From Cercophora sp. LCS_1 (Eukaryota > Ascomycota > Sordariomycetes > Sordariales > Lasiosphaeriaceae), in the NCBI GenBank assembly GCA_036250225.1, contig JAPZLL010000018.1, positions 496,001-560,000 on the forward strand: 64,000 nucleotides of DNA, read 5' to 3'. The notes under the pieces were generated by a model, which was not told the DNA's origin, searched no databases, and worked only from the letters and a program-made list of their open reading frames with translations. Positions 47,016-58,518 of the stretch are shown here, piece after piece. The position numbers and the translations under genes are program-made. Position 1 is the stretch's first letter, and every line of letters starts with the position of its first letter.

Positions 47016-48272
47016 TCACCTCGCCGCCTGGCCGATGCCCCAAACAACGCCGACAACGCCAACAAACAATGCAGCATTCCATGCATTGGGGAGGCTCCCG
47101 AACCTCCTTCTCCTCGAAGGGCCCTCCTCCCCTTTGTTCTCACCCCCAAACCTCACCACCTTGGCTGAGGCCCTCTCATCCCCAACAACAGTCCTCTTCT
47201 CAACCAGCTCGGCCGAAGACATCACCATCCCCTGCGCATGCATCCCGCTAATCCCCGTCTCACTGCTCCCCCTCCTGATATTTGCCCCAGCAGCAGCAGG
47301 TTTAACGCCCCGTTCCCTCGCAACAGCCAAACTATCCCTCACCCTCCCGCCAAAGAACCTGCCCAAGAACCCTCCCTCCTCCCACCGCTCGTTCGAAGCC
47401 ACAACCCCATCCAGCTGTCCCACAAGCGAAACCATGTTCTCAAACACGCATTTGGCCTCTTGCACAACCTCGTCCACCTCCTTCTCGCTCAACTGCTTCT
47501 CCACCTCGGCTAGACGACTCTTAAACTCAATCTTGAGGTCCTCCCCATCTTTGGCCGTGTCGAAACGGAAGAAGCCCAGCGGAAAGGTTCCGTTTTCCTT
47601 TGGGGGTTCGCACTCTTTGTTCCCTGGCTTGAGTGGATCGAGCTGTGCGCTCCAAAAGTCTTTGCCTGCGTTTTCGAGCTCTGCGCGGATGAAGCGCCCG
47701 CCGGAGAAGAGGGCCATGTAGAGGACCCATGCGTAGGCGATGATGACGTGCGGACGCCGATCGACAGAGCGTTTGATGTGGGTAAGGAACTGGGCGAGAC
47801 GGCCGTTTTGCGCTGCTAGGCGGAGCTGAGCGGTCACTTCGGTTGAGGACCAGCCTGTTAGGAGGGCCAGGTCGTGGTGCAAAGAAGGGGAGCGGAGGAG
47901 GGTGGGCAGGTGGAGGTGGATAAGGAGGGAGCGGGTTCCCGGTGGACAAATGGCGGGTGAGATGCTGCTGTGTGAGTGGGTGAAGGGGTAGTTGGTTATC
48001 TCGGAGGGCGTGAGGAATGGGGGGTTGCGTTGGGTCGTGGGCGTGCTAGTGTCCGAGAGGACGATGTTGCGCCAGAGGGATTCGAAGACGAGGTAGATGG
48101 GCGCGATGTGGAGGATCCCGGTTGCGTAGAGTGTTGGGTTCAGCGCCGAGGGCGGTAGGGCCAGGGGCATACGGGCGAGGATGGATTTGTTAAGTTTGGT
48201 GTGGATTGGACGGGTTGCGGCGTTGATGCGGTCGCCGAGGATGGGGCGGGGTGGTGGTGATTCTGTCGCCAT
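47016..48272 (-). CDS. Haem-oxygenase-like protein with C-terminal membrane anchor
   Basis: Single-exon gene of 418 aa. The N-terminal 230 residues have the all-helical haem-oxygenase-like fold: LGDRINAATRPIHTKLNKS places His24 where the proximal haem ligand lies, and AYAWVLYMALFSGGRFIRAE supplies the Gly-Gly distal-helix motif. A charged linker with a coiled-coil-like stretch (RLAEVEKQLSEKEVDEVVQE) follows, then a Ser/Arg-rich region, and a final hydrophobic helix (AALFVGVVGVVWGIGQAA) suggests tail anchoring, as in ER haem oxygenases. Known reaction of true members: haem to biliverdin, CO and Fe. The fungal group is diverse and activity is not proven by sequence. It is longer than classic enzymes (about 230-290 aa). 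Confidence 0.85.
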   Translation of the reverse strand: MATESPPPRPILGDRINAATRPIHTKLNKSILARMPLALPPSALNPTLYATGILHIAPIYLVFESLWRNIVLSDTSTPTTQRNPPFLTPSEITNYPFTHSHSSISPAICPPGTRSLLIHLHLPTLLRSPSLHHDLALLTGWSSTEVTAQLRLAAQNGRLAQFLTHIKRSVDRRPHVIIAYAWVLYMALFSGGRFIRAELENAGKDFWSAQLDPLKPGNKECEPPKENGTFPLGFFRFDTAKDGEDLKIEFKSRLAEVEKQLSEKEVDEVVQEAKCVFENMVSLVGQLDGVVASNERWEEGGFLGRFFGGRVRDSLAVARERGVKPAAAGANIRRGSSETGISGMHAQGMVMSSAELVEKRTVVGDERASAKVVRFGGENKGEEGPSRRRRFGSLPNAWNAALFVGVVGVVWGIGQAAR

Positions 48273-49949
48273 GGTGTTGAGGGGTTCTGAACGATGGGAA
48301 GGAGAATGTCAGGACGACGCTCGAGATCTGGAGTCTTGTTGACGCTCTAGTAGTGATTATCTTAGTGAAGGTGCAGCCCGTTTACCGCGGGAGGAATCGG
48401 TCGAGGATCTGTACAGGCGGACCGCCTGCAGTGAGATGTAGGATCCGCAAGATGATCGGGCGCAGCGTCGAGGGCAAACAACGGCTGTACTACCAGAGCA
48501 CGAAATATTCTTCTGAAATACAAATTTGTGCGAGCATCCAGGTAAATAGGTGGGAAAGGGTATACGTGGGGTGTTGAGATGTCTTGGAGGCAACCTCGTG
48601 GCACCGTGCCTCGCCGTTGAACTAGTGTGTCACAATGCCCACTCTCCCACTGATAAACGAATGTGCCGACTCATTCCCTCTCGAGACGAATTTGGAAGGA
48701 GCAGGATGCCAAGTGAAATGACATGCAAGGCAGCGCCTGCCAGGTTGAAGGCTCTCTCGTGACTGCCTCGGGAGGCAGATGCTGGTCGGTGAGTTGACAA
48801 TGTGACCTGAACTGGCGGATGCAGTGAAGCGCTAGATGCCTAGTGATTCGACGCAGGCCAGTTGTAAAACGAGACGCCGCCGTTCTTTTGAACCGTCGCA
48901 ACTAGATTCGGGCTTGTCTAGGGACGAAACCGGTGAGCGAACCGGTCCTTCTAAATGGGTGGCGACCATTGTGCCGTTCACACTTTAGCAATGTGCATTG
49001 TTGCTCGCACCATCGATCCCGACCAAGGCTTGACGCCCCGCTGAAATGGGAGCACTCGGTTTGGTGGCGGATAGGATGGCGACGCGAACCCCTCATCACC
49101 AACTTTGCTTTTCCAACGCCATCGTACGTTGCCCGCCCCTGTTGTTTGTTTTCCCTCCAGTTCATGCACCTTTCCTTCTCCTTCCGGCACGGAATCAATA
49201 CCGACAGGGCTGATGCAGTGAGACGCGCTCGATGCGAATGTCCCGTGCATTGCCCCACCATCGAGTGACCCTAACCCTGAACACAGACGACGTCGGGGAA
49301 TACACGGAGAATACACATTCTGGGGAACGTCGAGATAGACGTGCAACATATTACAGTGTATGGAAAGCGTTGCGGAGAGTATACGGTGTTCGTGCCACAG
49401 TTGGACGAGCATCCAAGTTGCCACAGTCTGACTCGGGCAAGGTTTAAGAGCAAGACCACACAAGAAATGCGCTCATGGAAAGCTCCAGGCAACACAGTCG
49501 GAGTGTGAGCATTCCTGACACGTTATATGACATTCTAGTGGCTTGAATTAGTTTTTTTTCTAGCAATGAGACGTCCGTTGTAATGCGAAACCAGTTGATG
49601 ACACCTTGACGTGCCGCCAGATGAGTTCAGGGGCCGGTTTCTTGTACCAACCATGAACCTCATTGAGGGTCAGCGCAGAGACGAAGAGCAAACAAACATG
49701 GCGGTGACGTTGAGTCTCTCAAACCCTCTAAGCCTAATTAAACAACGTCACTTAAACAATTGTCATGTTACAGCAACTTGTGGGATAACCCAGGATGCAT
49801 TTGCCAACCACTCCAATCTCCCTCAACATGATCCTCTCACTCACACATTAATCACTGACACAAATATTTCGGACTGTAACAGAATCAGTTGACCACATGC
49901 CAGCAAGCGCATTTCATTATTTAAAAGTTTTTTTTTTAAAAAAAAAAAC
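48273..49949. other. Intergenic region
   Basis: No gene is seen in 1.7 kb. The left end is the promoter of the haem-oxygenase-like gene; the right end is the 3' flank of the small membrane protein gene, with a T10/A11 palindrome at 49928-49948. Confidence 0.5.
49928..49948. repeat. T10A11 palindrome
   Basis: Ten T are followed directly by eleven A, one base beyond the stop codon of the reverse-strand gene at 49950. Transcribed, it could form a perfect A-U hairpin. Confidence 0.9.
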
Positions 49950-50750
49950 TCACCTATTCACATAAATCGTCCCCTCATCATCCCCACCCCAATACCGCGC
50001 AATATACGCCGGCTTCGGTGGTGCAGGTAACGCCCCGCTCATAAACGGACCCTCTGTAGGAATCGGTGAGTTAAGAGGAGACGGATGAACAAGCGGGGGA
50101 GATATGTAAGTGAACGAAGACGGCGGCGTAGACCCAGCCCAAGAAGACTCAGAAGACGAAGACAAAGACGAAGACTCACTGTTTGGAGATGCCAACCCAG
50201 ACCCAGACCCAGACTGTTGAGCAAAGAATTCCCATCGGATCCGATCAAAAATCTCCTGCTGTTCCCTCGAGTTAGTCCCATACCGGCGCCGGGCCTCGGC
50301 CCGCGCCCGAGCCTCCTCCGCTTTCTGTAACCCTTGTTGAAACTGTGACCGAGCCTGTCGGCGAAATCCCTCCACCCGTTGAGTCCCTTGTTGAAACTGC
50401 GACCGAGCCTGCCGGCGGAGTTCGTCCAGTGGGATACTTGTAAACTCTTGAGGATCTCTGGAGATGTATGCTACGTTTCCGTGCTCATCCTCGTAGATGA
50501 TGTAGTTTGGATGTCGGATGGTGAAGACGCACCGTTTAAAGCATTTGTAGATGATGTACCCGACGAGAAAACCGCCAGCAATAGAACCTACTATAATGAG
50601 GAAGAGGGCCCAGGTTTCGAGCTCGTTGTGGGGGGTTGATCGGGGATAATCGTCGCGGGGTGTGATGGCTAGGGGGGTTGCGCCCACCAGGGGTGCAAGG
50701 AGGACAAGGAAAATGATGCTCATGATGAGCGTGAAAGGGGAGGGGGCCAT
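49950..50750 (-). CDS. Small single-pass membrane protein of unknown function
   Basis: Single-exon model of 266 aa. It starts with a signal-peptide-like segment (MSIIFLVLLAPLVGATPLA), then a short luminal part and one transmembrane helix (WALFLIIVGSIAGGFLVGYI) followed by a Cys/Arg-rich juxtamembrane stretch (YKCFKRCVF). The cytoplasmic part has two copies of RRQARSQFQQG (residues about 112-140), a charged helix, a Ser-rich segment and a Pro-rich end. The stop codon overlaps a good donor (AG|GTGAGT at 49953). An 80-nt intron to the acceptor before 49873 would replace the last residue with SPKYLCQ and another stop, so the C-terminus is uncertain. No named family is recognised. Confidence 0.65.
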   Translation of the reverse strand: MAPSPFTLIMSIIFLVLLAPLVGATPLAITPRDDYPRSTPHNELETWALFLIIVGSIAGGFLVGYIIYKCFKRCVFTIRHPNYIIYEDEHGNVAYISRDPQEFTSIPLDELRRQARSQFQQGTQRVEGFRRQARSQFQQGLQKAEEARARAEARRRYGTNSREQQEIFDRIRWEFFAQQSGSGSGLASPNSESSSLSSSSESSWAGSTPPSSFTYISPPLVHPSPLNSPIPTEGPFMSGALPAPPKPAYIARYWGGDDEGTIYVNR

Positions 50751-51326
50751 CTTAGTTAGTTGGTGTATTAGCCCGCGAAACCGGTGATAAGGAGAGAAAC
50801 GGGCCTTTTTAGGGATATTATTAGGTGTTTTTATTTAGCATTTCGACTGACTGGAACTGTGGTGCTCTGTGGTGAGTTCGAGGGTTGCTCGGGGACATGA
50901 TACTGGACGCTTCGTCACTGGTTCTGTTGGCGTACATTGGCGTTGTGTAGACAAAGAGAGACCCAAGTCTAGCAGCATTGTTTAGTTTGGTGGTCTCACG
51001 GAGTGTGCCACGTCTGTCTTTGTGTCGAATCGCTCACACCGCTATTGTTCATGGGGCCTCAACCCCCCTTTGGGTTCCTGGAGGTTCGTTTGGGTAGCAG
51101 AGGTTGACCTGCCAATCCAGCTCAAGCATAACAGACTGGAAACATACAAGCCAACCACTCGGGTGTCGCAATGCGAGAGTGTCGCTGGCCAGATCGAAGA
51201 TGTCCAAGCTGGACCTGTTTCATTCAGCCATTCACCTAAAGCCCTGGAATAAAATGCCTGCAACTTTTCCGGTACAACCCCTATCTCTAACACACCCAGC
51301 CGCTCGCCGACATGGTATTGGTATCT
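50751..51326. other. Intergenic region
   Basis: Promoter of the small membrane protein gene and 3' flank of epsilon-COP. No gene is seen. Confidence 0.55.
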
Positions 51327-52311
51327 CTATGCAGCAACGGACTTCGCCTTGTACTTTGTCGCCGCCTTATCAAACAACTCGCTCTTCTCCGCAAGATCGG
51401 TAAGGAAAGGGTGGTTGGGGTCTACGCTCGCGAGGCTGTAGGACATTGTTAGCTTGGCCTCTGCACCCCCAGCAGACAAGACATACCTCGAGACATCCGC
51501 GGGCTTCCCCGTGATCACCCCCAGGACCAACAAGTTGGCAATAGCCTCCGCAAACTGGGGCTCCTTGGCAACCGCCTGCTCCAAAGCAGACTGTGCCTCC
51601 TCAGTCCTTCCAAGATGCAGCTCAGCAACAGCCTGGGAGACCAAACTCCGTACAGACGAAGTAGCCGGTGCCTGCGCCAACTCCTCAAAGACATAAAACG
51701 CCTGCTGGTACTTTTCACCACCCTATCCATCGTCAGTCAGCATCACCAGCACCAGAACGCATATATAAACCTACCAGCCTCAGCCCAACCCAACTCTCCG
51801 CAAGATTCACCAACAAGCTATCCTGCGCCCACCTCCTCGCAGCCGCAACCTCCTTGACCGCCAAATCAGTCCTGTTCTGCTGCAGATGAATCTGCACAAT
51901 GAGCGCAACGGCCTCCAAGCTCCCCTGGTGCTGCGACAACAGCGCAAGCGCCTCCTCGCTCTTGCCAGCCGCCTGCAGCACCGTCCCGCCAACAACCTGG
52001 ACCGTGGTATTATCGGCCGCCGAGGACGCCAGCTTCTCGATCGTCTTGACCGCCGCCGAGGACCGGCCCAGCGCCTGCTCGGCCAGGGCGCCCACGGCCA
52101 GCAGCTCCGGCTCGGATTCCCCCTGCACGTCGGCTAGCGCATCGTCGGCCTGGCCCAGGGCGATGCGGGCGCGCAGCTGGAGGACACGGGCGGGGAGGGC
52201 GTTTTCGGGGGAGAGGGCCGAGACGTCAAAGTCGATGACTTCTTGGAATTGGCCTTGGTGGAAGTAGTTGTGGATGTTGATTAGTTCGCCTTCGGCTGAG
52301 TAGGGGTCCAT
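51327..52311 (-). CDS. Coatomer subunit epsilon
   Basis: Predicted 293-aa cytosolic protein, epsilon-COP (SEC28/COPE), a TPR-like helical subunit that stabilises alpha-COP in the COPI coat for Golgi-to-ER transport. Exons are 52311-51775, 51722-51487 and 51435-51327. The N-terminus MDPYSAEGELINIHNYFHQG and the body (LQLRARIALGQADDAL, SLEAVALIVQIHLQQNRTDLA, SWVGLRLGGEKYQQAFYVFE, LHLGRTEEAQSALEQA, DPNHPFLTDL) match the family, as does the length of about 290-300. The second intron (51486-51436, 51 nt) has GTATGT, GCTAACA and CTACAG, yet is a multiple of three without a stop, so retention would still give a full-length frame. Confidence 0.94.
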
Positions 52312-52971
52312 CGTTGCGGTTGTTGTGTGGATGACGAAGGTGGTGGAGGGGTGGACGTGAGGTTGCGAAGCTACGTGTTTGGTGGGATGGTTGCCGTGGC
52401 CTGTTCAGCAGGGTTCACCTTGTGAGTGTGGAGGGTTAGGGTTGTTTTCAATAATGTTAGTGAGTGGGATCCTGTCAATCTGGGGACGGAAAAGCAAGCC
52501 ACACAATGCAGCTGACGCTTCTGGAAAAGAGAATTCTGTGAAAAATTAATGGTAAAATAGGATAGACTTCTATTCAGCGGCATCTTTACGGCCTGGATTA
52601 TGAATCGGAAACTCGACGTCGGGACCCTCCCGTATTGCTAACATGTGAACTGCGCGCCTTACAGCTTCCGGAACACAATAATTTCAGACGAGAGCCAAGA
52701 GCCGGGGTAGATCAGCAAAAACAGCAATAAACGGGGTTAAACGAATAAAAACTGGTATAGTAAGATAAAGAAAGAAGTTGTGATTTCCTTTGATCAAAAC
52801 CTAAACAGTTGACCGTCCACCGCGGCCAGGACTCAACCCAAAAGAAGACTCCACCAGCAAAACGCCACACACGTGCAAGGCCGCCCGACTGGATGCCAGG
52901 CACACACGCACACCAACAAACAGTTCGTTCCAGGCAGCTTCCAAAATCTCTTCAGCGACCCCTGGGTTGAC

Positions 52972-53701
52972 CTCCTCGCGAAGGTTGAGAAATGCAGTGA
53001 TGCGCTAAGTAGCCGCTAGGACCTCCCCGGTACCTAATCGGTGGGGGCCTCAACTGGAGTCCACGCCCCAGGATGGGTTCGAGACAGAGATGGAAAACTG
53101 ACACTTGACTTTCTCTGGTGCCAGGACCTCCTTCTGGAAGACAAATTGACTGTCGCTGTCAAATTTTATGATGGAATTAGGGTGGATTCATTGCCTCGCG
53201 TGATGTTGAAATTGCAGTGAGTGGTATTATGTGCAAGCAGAACTGAAGCCCTGGAACCCGCATGCTGAATGCCCAACGACTTCAAGTCACACCATCATAC
53301 AGCCTGCTGGCGGAGGTTGCCACCTCCTCATGTGGAGCCCAAAGTGTAAGTGATCCGTCAACCCCAACATCCTCAAGTTTATCGTCTCCGTCTCGATGGT
53401 TGAAGGGGAGTGTTGGGGCTACTCAGTGTCTAGCGTCCGGCGCGGTGCTGAAATTGCAGTGAAGCCGTCCACCAAATACGCAACAGCTTCCAGGCTCACC
53501 ACCATCATGTCCTTCGACAAGACTACTAGGCTCGTCGGGGGGTTCAACCCTCGCGCGGGGCCCAAAATGCAGTGACAAAGTGCGCAAGGGAGACCGGGCA
53601 GACGTTGGGCACATCATCATCCCAGATCCACAACCGGCGCATAACTATGCCACCATCTCCGCGAAACTGAATTTACCTCGTGCGGGGCCAAAATTGCAGT
53701 G
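52972..53701. repeat. Array A of the 28-bp AATTGCAGTG box
   Basis: Copies end (last G of CAGTG) at 52999, 53219, 53461, 53574 and 53701; a degraded copy (CCTC then GTGGAGCCCAAAG) sits near 53320-53350. Intervals are 220, 242, 113 and 127 bp, that is about one or two units of 110-125 bp. The shared core is CCTCGCG, about 8 variable bases, then GAAATTGCAGTGA. Two copies (52999, 53574) lack one T. Spacers differ but several contain CACCATCAT 50-60 bp before the box. The same box recurs inside the intron at 59259-60837. Confidence 0.75.
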
Positions 53702-55977
53702 AACTTGTCGCTGATGGAAGCTGGTTGTATCCCAAAGCCATCGATCCAACGAGCACACCACTCCGCGCTTCCACAACCAACCAAAGCGTCCAGATCTCGG
53801 TCATTCGCGATCATGTCATAGACCACCCAGCTAGGAGCTATGGCCCCCCAAAGAAACAGACGATCCGACACCTCTAGGCCACAGAATATCAAACCACGGG
53901 AATCAGGGAGCGATCCCGCAAAGCCTGCATCACCAACACCCAACACGGATCACCGACGCACCTTGGATCCAGAGCGCCGAGTGCGAGCGCGATGCGCAAC
54001 ACAACCACACATCATACGCGCAACCGACCAAACAGTCGATCGCGGGAACCATGAACCCGTTCGCACCATCGTTACTCACTCCGCCGCGTCACCGTCCGAT
54101 TCTTTGTTCTTTTGCAACGCAAATATTTCCTCTCTGTCCGATTTGACAGGTCCACGTCAGCGGTTCACCGACGGCCGATTGGCATGGCCGCTGCGCTGTG
54201 GGCGGTGTACCGGCGGTGAAAAGGGCTGGACCAACAAAGGCAGATTCCCGTCCGCGAGATCTTGAGAACGAGGTTGACGAAGGTGAGGCGGATTTACATA
54301 TCAATTTCATTGCACAGGGTCGAGGCGGGGGCTCAAGGGTCGCAGTTTCAGTTGCAACGGCGCAGTGGGGATGGATGCAAGGCACAGCAGCGAGGTCAGG
54401 ATCCCTTTTCATCTCCTTTGTCATCTGTTTCGAGCCCCTCGCCCCCATCGCCGTTGGGATGCGGCGATGTATTCCCCGCCGTTGCATGAACTCGACCGAA
54501 CATATGGACCCTGCCCGCCTCCAACGGCGACCTGACCCACGAGGCCATTCCAGGTTGGGACCAGACGACACTGTCGACACGCATGAATGATGAAAGCTAG
54601 GGTCGGAAGCTGGTGAAATCCAGGCTCCCGGACCTCGAGGGCCCTTTTCATTTGTTGGAGAGAGAGCCCAAAAAAAATTGGCGAAGTTTCAAGCGGGTGT
54701 CAAGAAACGTGACAGAGATTCGCTCGCCAGAGAGGCTAATTCCATTCCCCCCTCGCCCGTGGTTTGTTCTCTGATGGAAGGAGCGGCCGATTGCGATGCA
54801 ATGCGATTGATGGCATCGATTGAAACAACCATCATCGACATCAATTCGCCGACTGGGTTATTTTTTCCTTACTGTTGGATGGATTTCCTCACGAATGACA
54901 TTCGCTCCTGTTGTTGCTAAAGAAAGCTCCCGCCGTTGTGGTGCAGCATACTTATCCGCCAATCTGGACGCACAGGTCGGCGGTTGGAAAGCTTCGATTC
55001 CGATGCACGCCGCGCCGCGGCAGGACGTGCACAGCAGAAGCGGGACTATTTTCGAGCGTCTGTCTTGAAACCCTGGATCGCACACAATGTGCGTGTGTGG
55101 CTTCCGATCGCACATGCATCCCCATCACGTTTTGCGAGTGCCGGCATTCGGCACTCGTCGTGGATGCGACCTCCTGTTCCCGACCCCTTCCCTTCGCCGA
55201 AGCCGGCCACCACATCACAACCAGCCCTCTGGTCAGAAAGGAGGCCGACGGCAAGCAAGATGGCCCGATTAGAAAAATCATGGCTGAGGGTTATCAGTCC
55301 CTTAAAATCTAAGCTCCGTCCTTGTCATCAAACATGGTCGCCCTGACTGGTAACAGGTAAGGAAGACAGCCGGCATTGCGAAACACGGCGCGATTGGTTG
55401 GGTCCTCCCCCCAAAACGGGCTTGCATAGAAGTCGTCTTATTATAGAGCCCCCAGCCATGGAGCCTCTGATGCGATGCGGTGCCGCCATTGGACTGGCAC
55501 AACGGCTCGGTGACGGGTTGCCGACCGGACCAGGGACATCAGGCCGCTTCCCGCTCGTCACTGGCCAGCCCCCGTTTCTTGATCAGAAGTGAGGATGAAG
55601 GGTCATGGCGGGGCAATCACACCCCCTGCCTTGCTCGTCATGAATCATGGGCGATGTATCCCACAGGCGGGTGGTGGAGGAGGAGGCACCGCCGTGCTTA
55701 TTCCGCGTCACGTAGGGGAACTGGGACGGGCCAGGACCAGTGGTGATCCTCAGCAAGGCTGGGTTTGCCGTCTGTCGGTAGTGGTTTCTACTACATAGTC
55801 CCAACCACCCCCCGGGACCCTTGCCACACTTGTTATGCTTCAGCCTCCTTACTCTCCTTGGTCTTCGTCATTCGTCATCCTATCTTTTTTAACCTTTTTC
55901 TTTTGTCCTAGTCTCCAAGCTGTCATGACGATCTCTCTGCAACGGTGACAGCTGCTATGCTAGGATGTGTGTTGCGC

Positions 55978-55997
55978 CTTGACTTGACTTGACTTGA
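55978..55997. repeat. CTTGA pentamer repeat, 4 units
   Basis: Four perfect CTTGA units followed by the degenerate ATTGAA lie about 165 nt before the DUF6536 start codon. Confidence 0.9.
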
Positions 55998-56161
55998 ATT
56001 GAACATCACCAAGTGGCATGTTGTCACAACACCGGGATGGAGATTGTGATCCCCCCGAGGGACCATGGCCCGTCAACATACCGATACACGTGGGACGAGA
56101 ACGGCGAAGTAGAGCAAGTAACAAGGTAACCACCAGATACTTTAATAGTGAAGACATACTG

Positions 56162-58518
56162 ATGAAAGACCAGAGTCCGCGACGAACCCTCCACACCACC
56201 ACCCCGTCGTCCCCGCCCAGGTAGACAAACCGTCCAATGGCCCTTTCAAAGCATCGCCACCGAAACCGAAGTCTCAAACCTAACACCACCAAGCGTCATC
56301 AGACCGGTGACATGGCAACCCAAACGCATCCGGGATCTCGACGAGGACTCGATCGAGCAGGATCTCGTGCCCGATTACGTGCGCAACTACATTCGCGGCG
56401 AAACCCCCGAGACAGTCGCGAGACGGCAACGAAACGGCGGCAAACTGGGCGAGCGCGGCGTCGATATCGCGCACCAGCATCAGCCGCACAAGTCGACGGC
56501 TGCGGAGATTGGGGACTTGAGAGACATTAGTCGATTGGAGTCGGCGAACAGCTTTAGTGGCGATGATGAAGAGCAACGACATATCCTCTCGGGGTCGAGG
56601 GAGAAGATTCCCCACCGAAAGGGGTGGAGGCGGTTGATGAGTGGTTGGCAGGCGGGCGTTGCGCTGAATACGCTGTTTCCGTTTCTGATCCTGGTGATGG
56701 GCATTGTGTGGTTGGTGTATGCCGTCACGGGGGGATTGAACGGTGGTAAGGCGGTTCTGTTTGAGGGGTCTTGTGAACGGGCGTCGACTATCAACTGGGG
56801 GCTTCATGTTGCTATCAACGTGTTTGCAATTGTGCTGGTTGCTGGGGCGAATTACGTCTTTCAGGTGCTCAGCAGTCCGACAAGAGCAGAGGTGTCGGTG
56901 GCGCACTTTCGGAGGAAGTGGTTGGATATTGGCATCCCGTCGTTTCGCAACCTGGGACATATCGAGAGCAGCAGGGTATGGTTGGCAGTCATTATACTCA
57001 CCGTGGCGGCCTTTACCCAAATAATGTACGCCCCTCTCTCATTCTTTGTTAGGAGAATGTGCTGACAATCGCAGTTATAATGCCGTGGTTTTCACCTCGC
57101 ACAGAGTCACCAACCACAACATCATCTTCGTCACCGAGTCCTTCCTCACCGGCGCCCCCTTCAGCAACGACACCTCCTCCAACAGCGGCGGTCTCAGCCG
57201 TCTCGACATCTTGTCCCTCCAACAACAAGCCACCCGCAACGAACTCGTCAACCTCACCACAGCCGCCTGCATCACCGAGTTCAGCGGCGCCTTCTCCTCG
57301 CAGTTCCCGTCCGCCCTGGTCATAACCAACCGTGACTCCCGCACCAACTCCCTCATCCAAACCTCCACATCGACCCTCGACTTTGGCGTAACAACCCCCA
57401 TCGACCGTCTCACAACCCGTTTCTGCCTCGCCCAACGCGCTGCCAACGTCCCAAGCTGCACCGTCTCCCTCCACGCGCCCCTCCTCGGCGCAGTTACCCT
57501 CCTAAACCTAATAACTGTAATCTCCACCGCCTCCATCCTTTTCAAAACTTCGTTCGTCCCGCTCGCCACCCTCGGCGACGCAATCACCTCCTTCCTCCGC
57601 GACCCGGACCTCACAACGCGCGGGTGCTGCCTCCTCTCCAAAACCGACGTCCGTTCAAAAAGATGGGGTCTCGACGCAGCGAAATATTGGCTTCCGAGAA
57701 ACCACTACTGGTTCCAAACCCCGTCCGTCACGCGGTGGACTGTCACCATGACCATCTGGGTGTTGATAACAGGCCCAGTAGCAGCTGCTCTGGCGCTGGC
57801 CTTGCTTTCGGATCCAGTAACACGATTATCACCCTTTGGAACCGTATCACCACACGCGGTAGTGCCGTTACCAACAATGCCAGGCGCCGCGGCCGCGCTT
57901 GTGGCTGCTTTGCCGCATTTGTTGCTTGTTGCGCTGTACCTTGCCGTCAACTCCCTTTTGACAACGTTTTTTTTGTCACATGAGAGTTCGCTATTTGCTG
58001 TTGCACCGCCTAGGACACTCAGGGTTAGTGCCAATGCGGAGGGGGTACAGAGCACATCGCTGTATTTGACGCTGCCGAGGCCGGTGTCGTGGGGTTTACT
58101 GGTCCTATTTACGGGGATGGCATTTGTGCTGTCGCAGGCTGTGTTTCCTGTGCATCTTGTTTTTGAGGATCAAGAGAGAGCCGTGGTTGCGATGGGGATT
58201 AGTGGCGCGGCGTTGTTGTGTCTTGCTGCTTTGCTGGTTGGGTTGTTGGGGGTTGTGTTTGGGCTTGGGTGTAGAAGGGCGCCGGCTGCGGCGCTGGTTA
58301 ATGGACGGGCGGTCGGGAATCCGATGGCTATGCCCGGAGGGAGCTGTAGCGCTGTTGTTAGTGCGCGGTGTCATTTGACGGAGGGCCAGACGGGGGAGTT
58401 GTGGAAGGGGAGGGTGGTTTGGGGGATGGTCAGGGAGGGGGTGGGTATGGAGGTTAGCCATTGTGGGTTCGATGGGGGGGTTGTCAGCGCTGTTGATGTG
58501 TCGAGGTGTTATGCTTGA
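56162..58518 (+). CDS. DUF6536 multi-pass membrane protein
   Basis: Predicted 741-aa integral membrane protein. Exons are 56162-56220, 56303-57025 and 57075-58518. The second exon has no in-frame ATG near its start; joining exon 1 (MKDQSPRRTLHTTTPSSPPR) across an 82-nt intron restores a start, so this model is preferred. The DUF6536 domain (residues about 120-270) shows GWQAGVALNTLFPFLILVMG, VLFEGSCERASTINWGLHVA, NYVFQVLSSPTRAEVSVAH, RKWLDIGIPSFRNLGHI and, across intron 2, TQIIYNAVVFTS. Several further hydrophobic helices follow, including APLLGAVTLLNLITVIST and WTVTMTIWVLITGPVAAALA, ending with a soluble Cys-containing tail. Function of the family is unknown. An in-frame upstream ATG at 56018 could extend exon 1. 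Confidence 0.87.

Larger units (their letters stand above)
52312..56161. other. Gene-poor 3.8-kb stretch with repeat array
   Basis: No convincing gene is seen. The left third carries array A of the 28-bp box (52972-53701). A Cys-rich 133-aa frame at 54911-55312 is probably chance. The right end, with a CTTGA pentamer repeat at 55978-55997, is the upstream region of the DUF6536 gene. Confidence 0.55.

Noticed and set aside
47238..47721. Forward frames over the haem-oxygenase-like gene
   Set aside because: Antisense Pro/Ser-rich shadows of a supported reverse-strand gene.
52972..53701. CRISPR-like reading of the regular boxes with unique spacers
   Set aside because: The genome is clearly fungal, boxes are imperfect, spacers are about 90 bp and partly related, and no cas genes are present.
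54911..55312. 133-aa Cys-rich forward frame
   Set aside because: Looks superficially like a small secreted protein but has no signal peptide, and two other frames are open over the same stretch.
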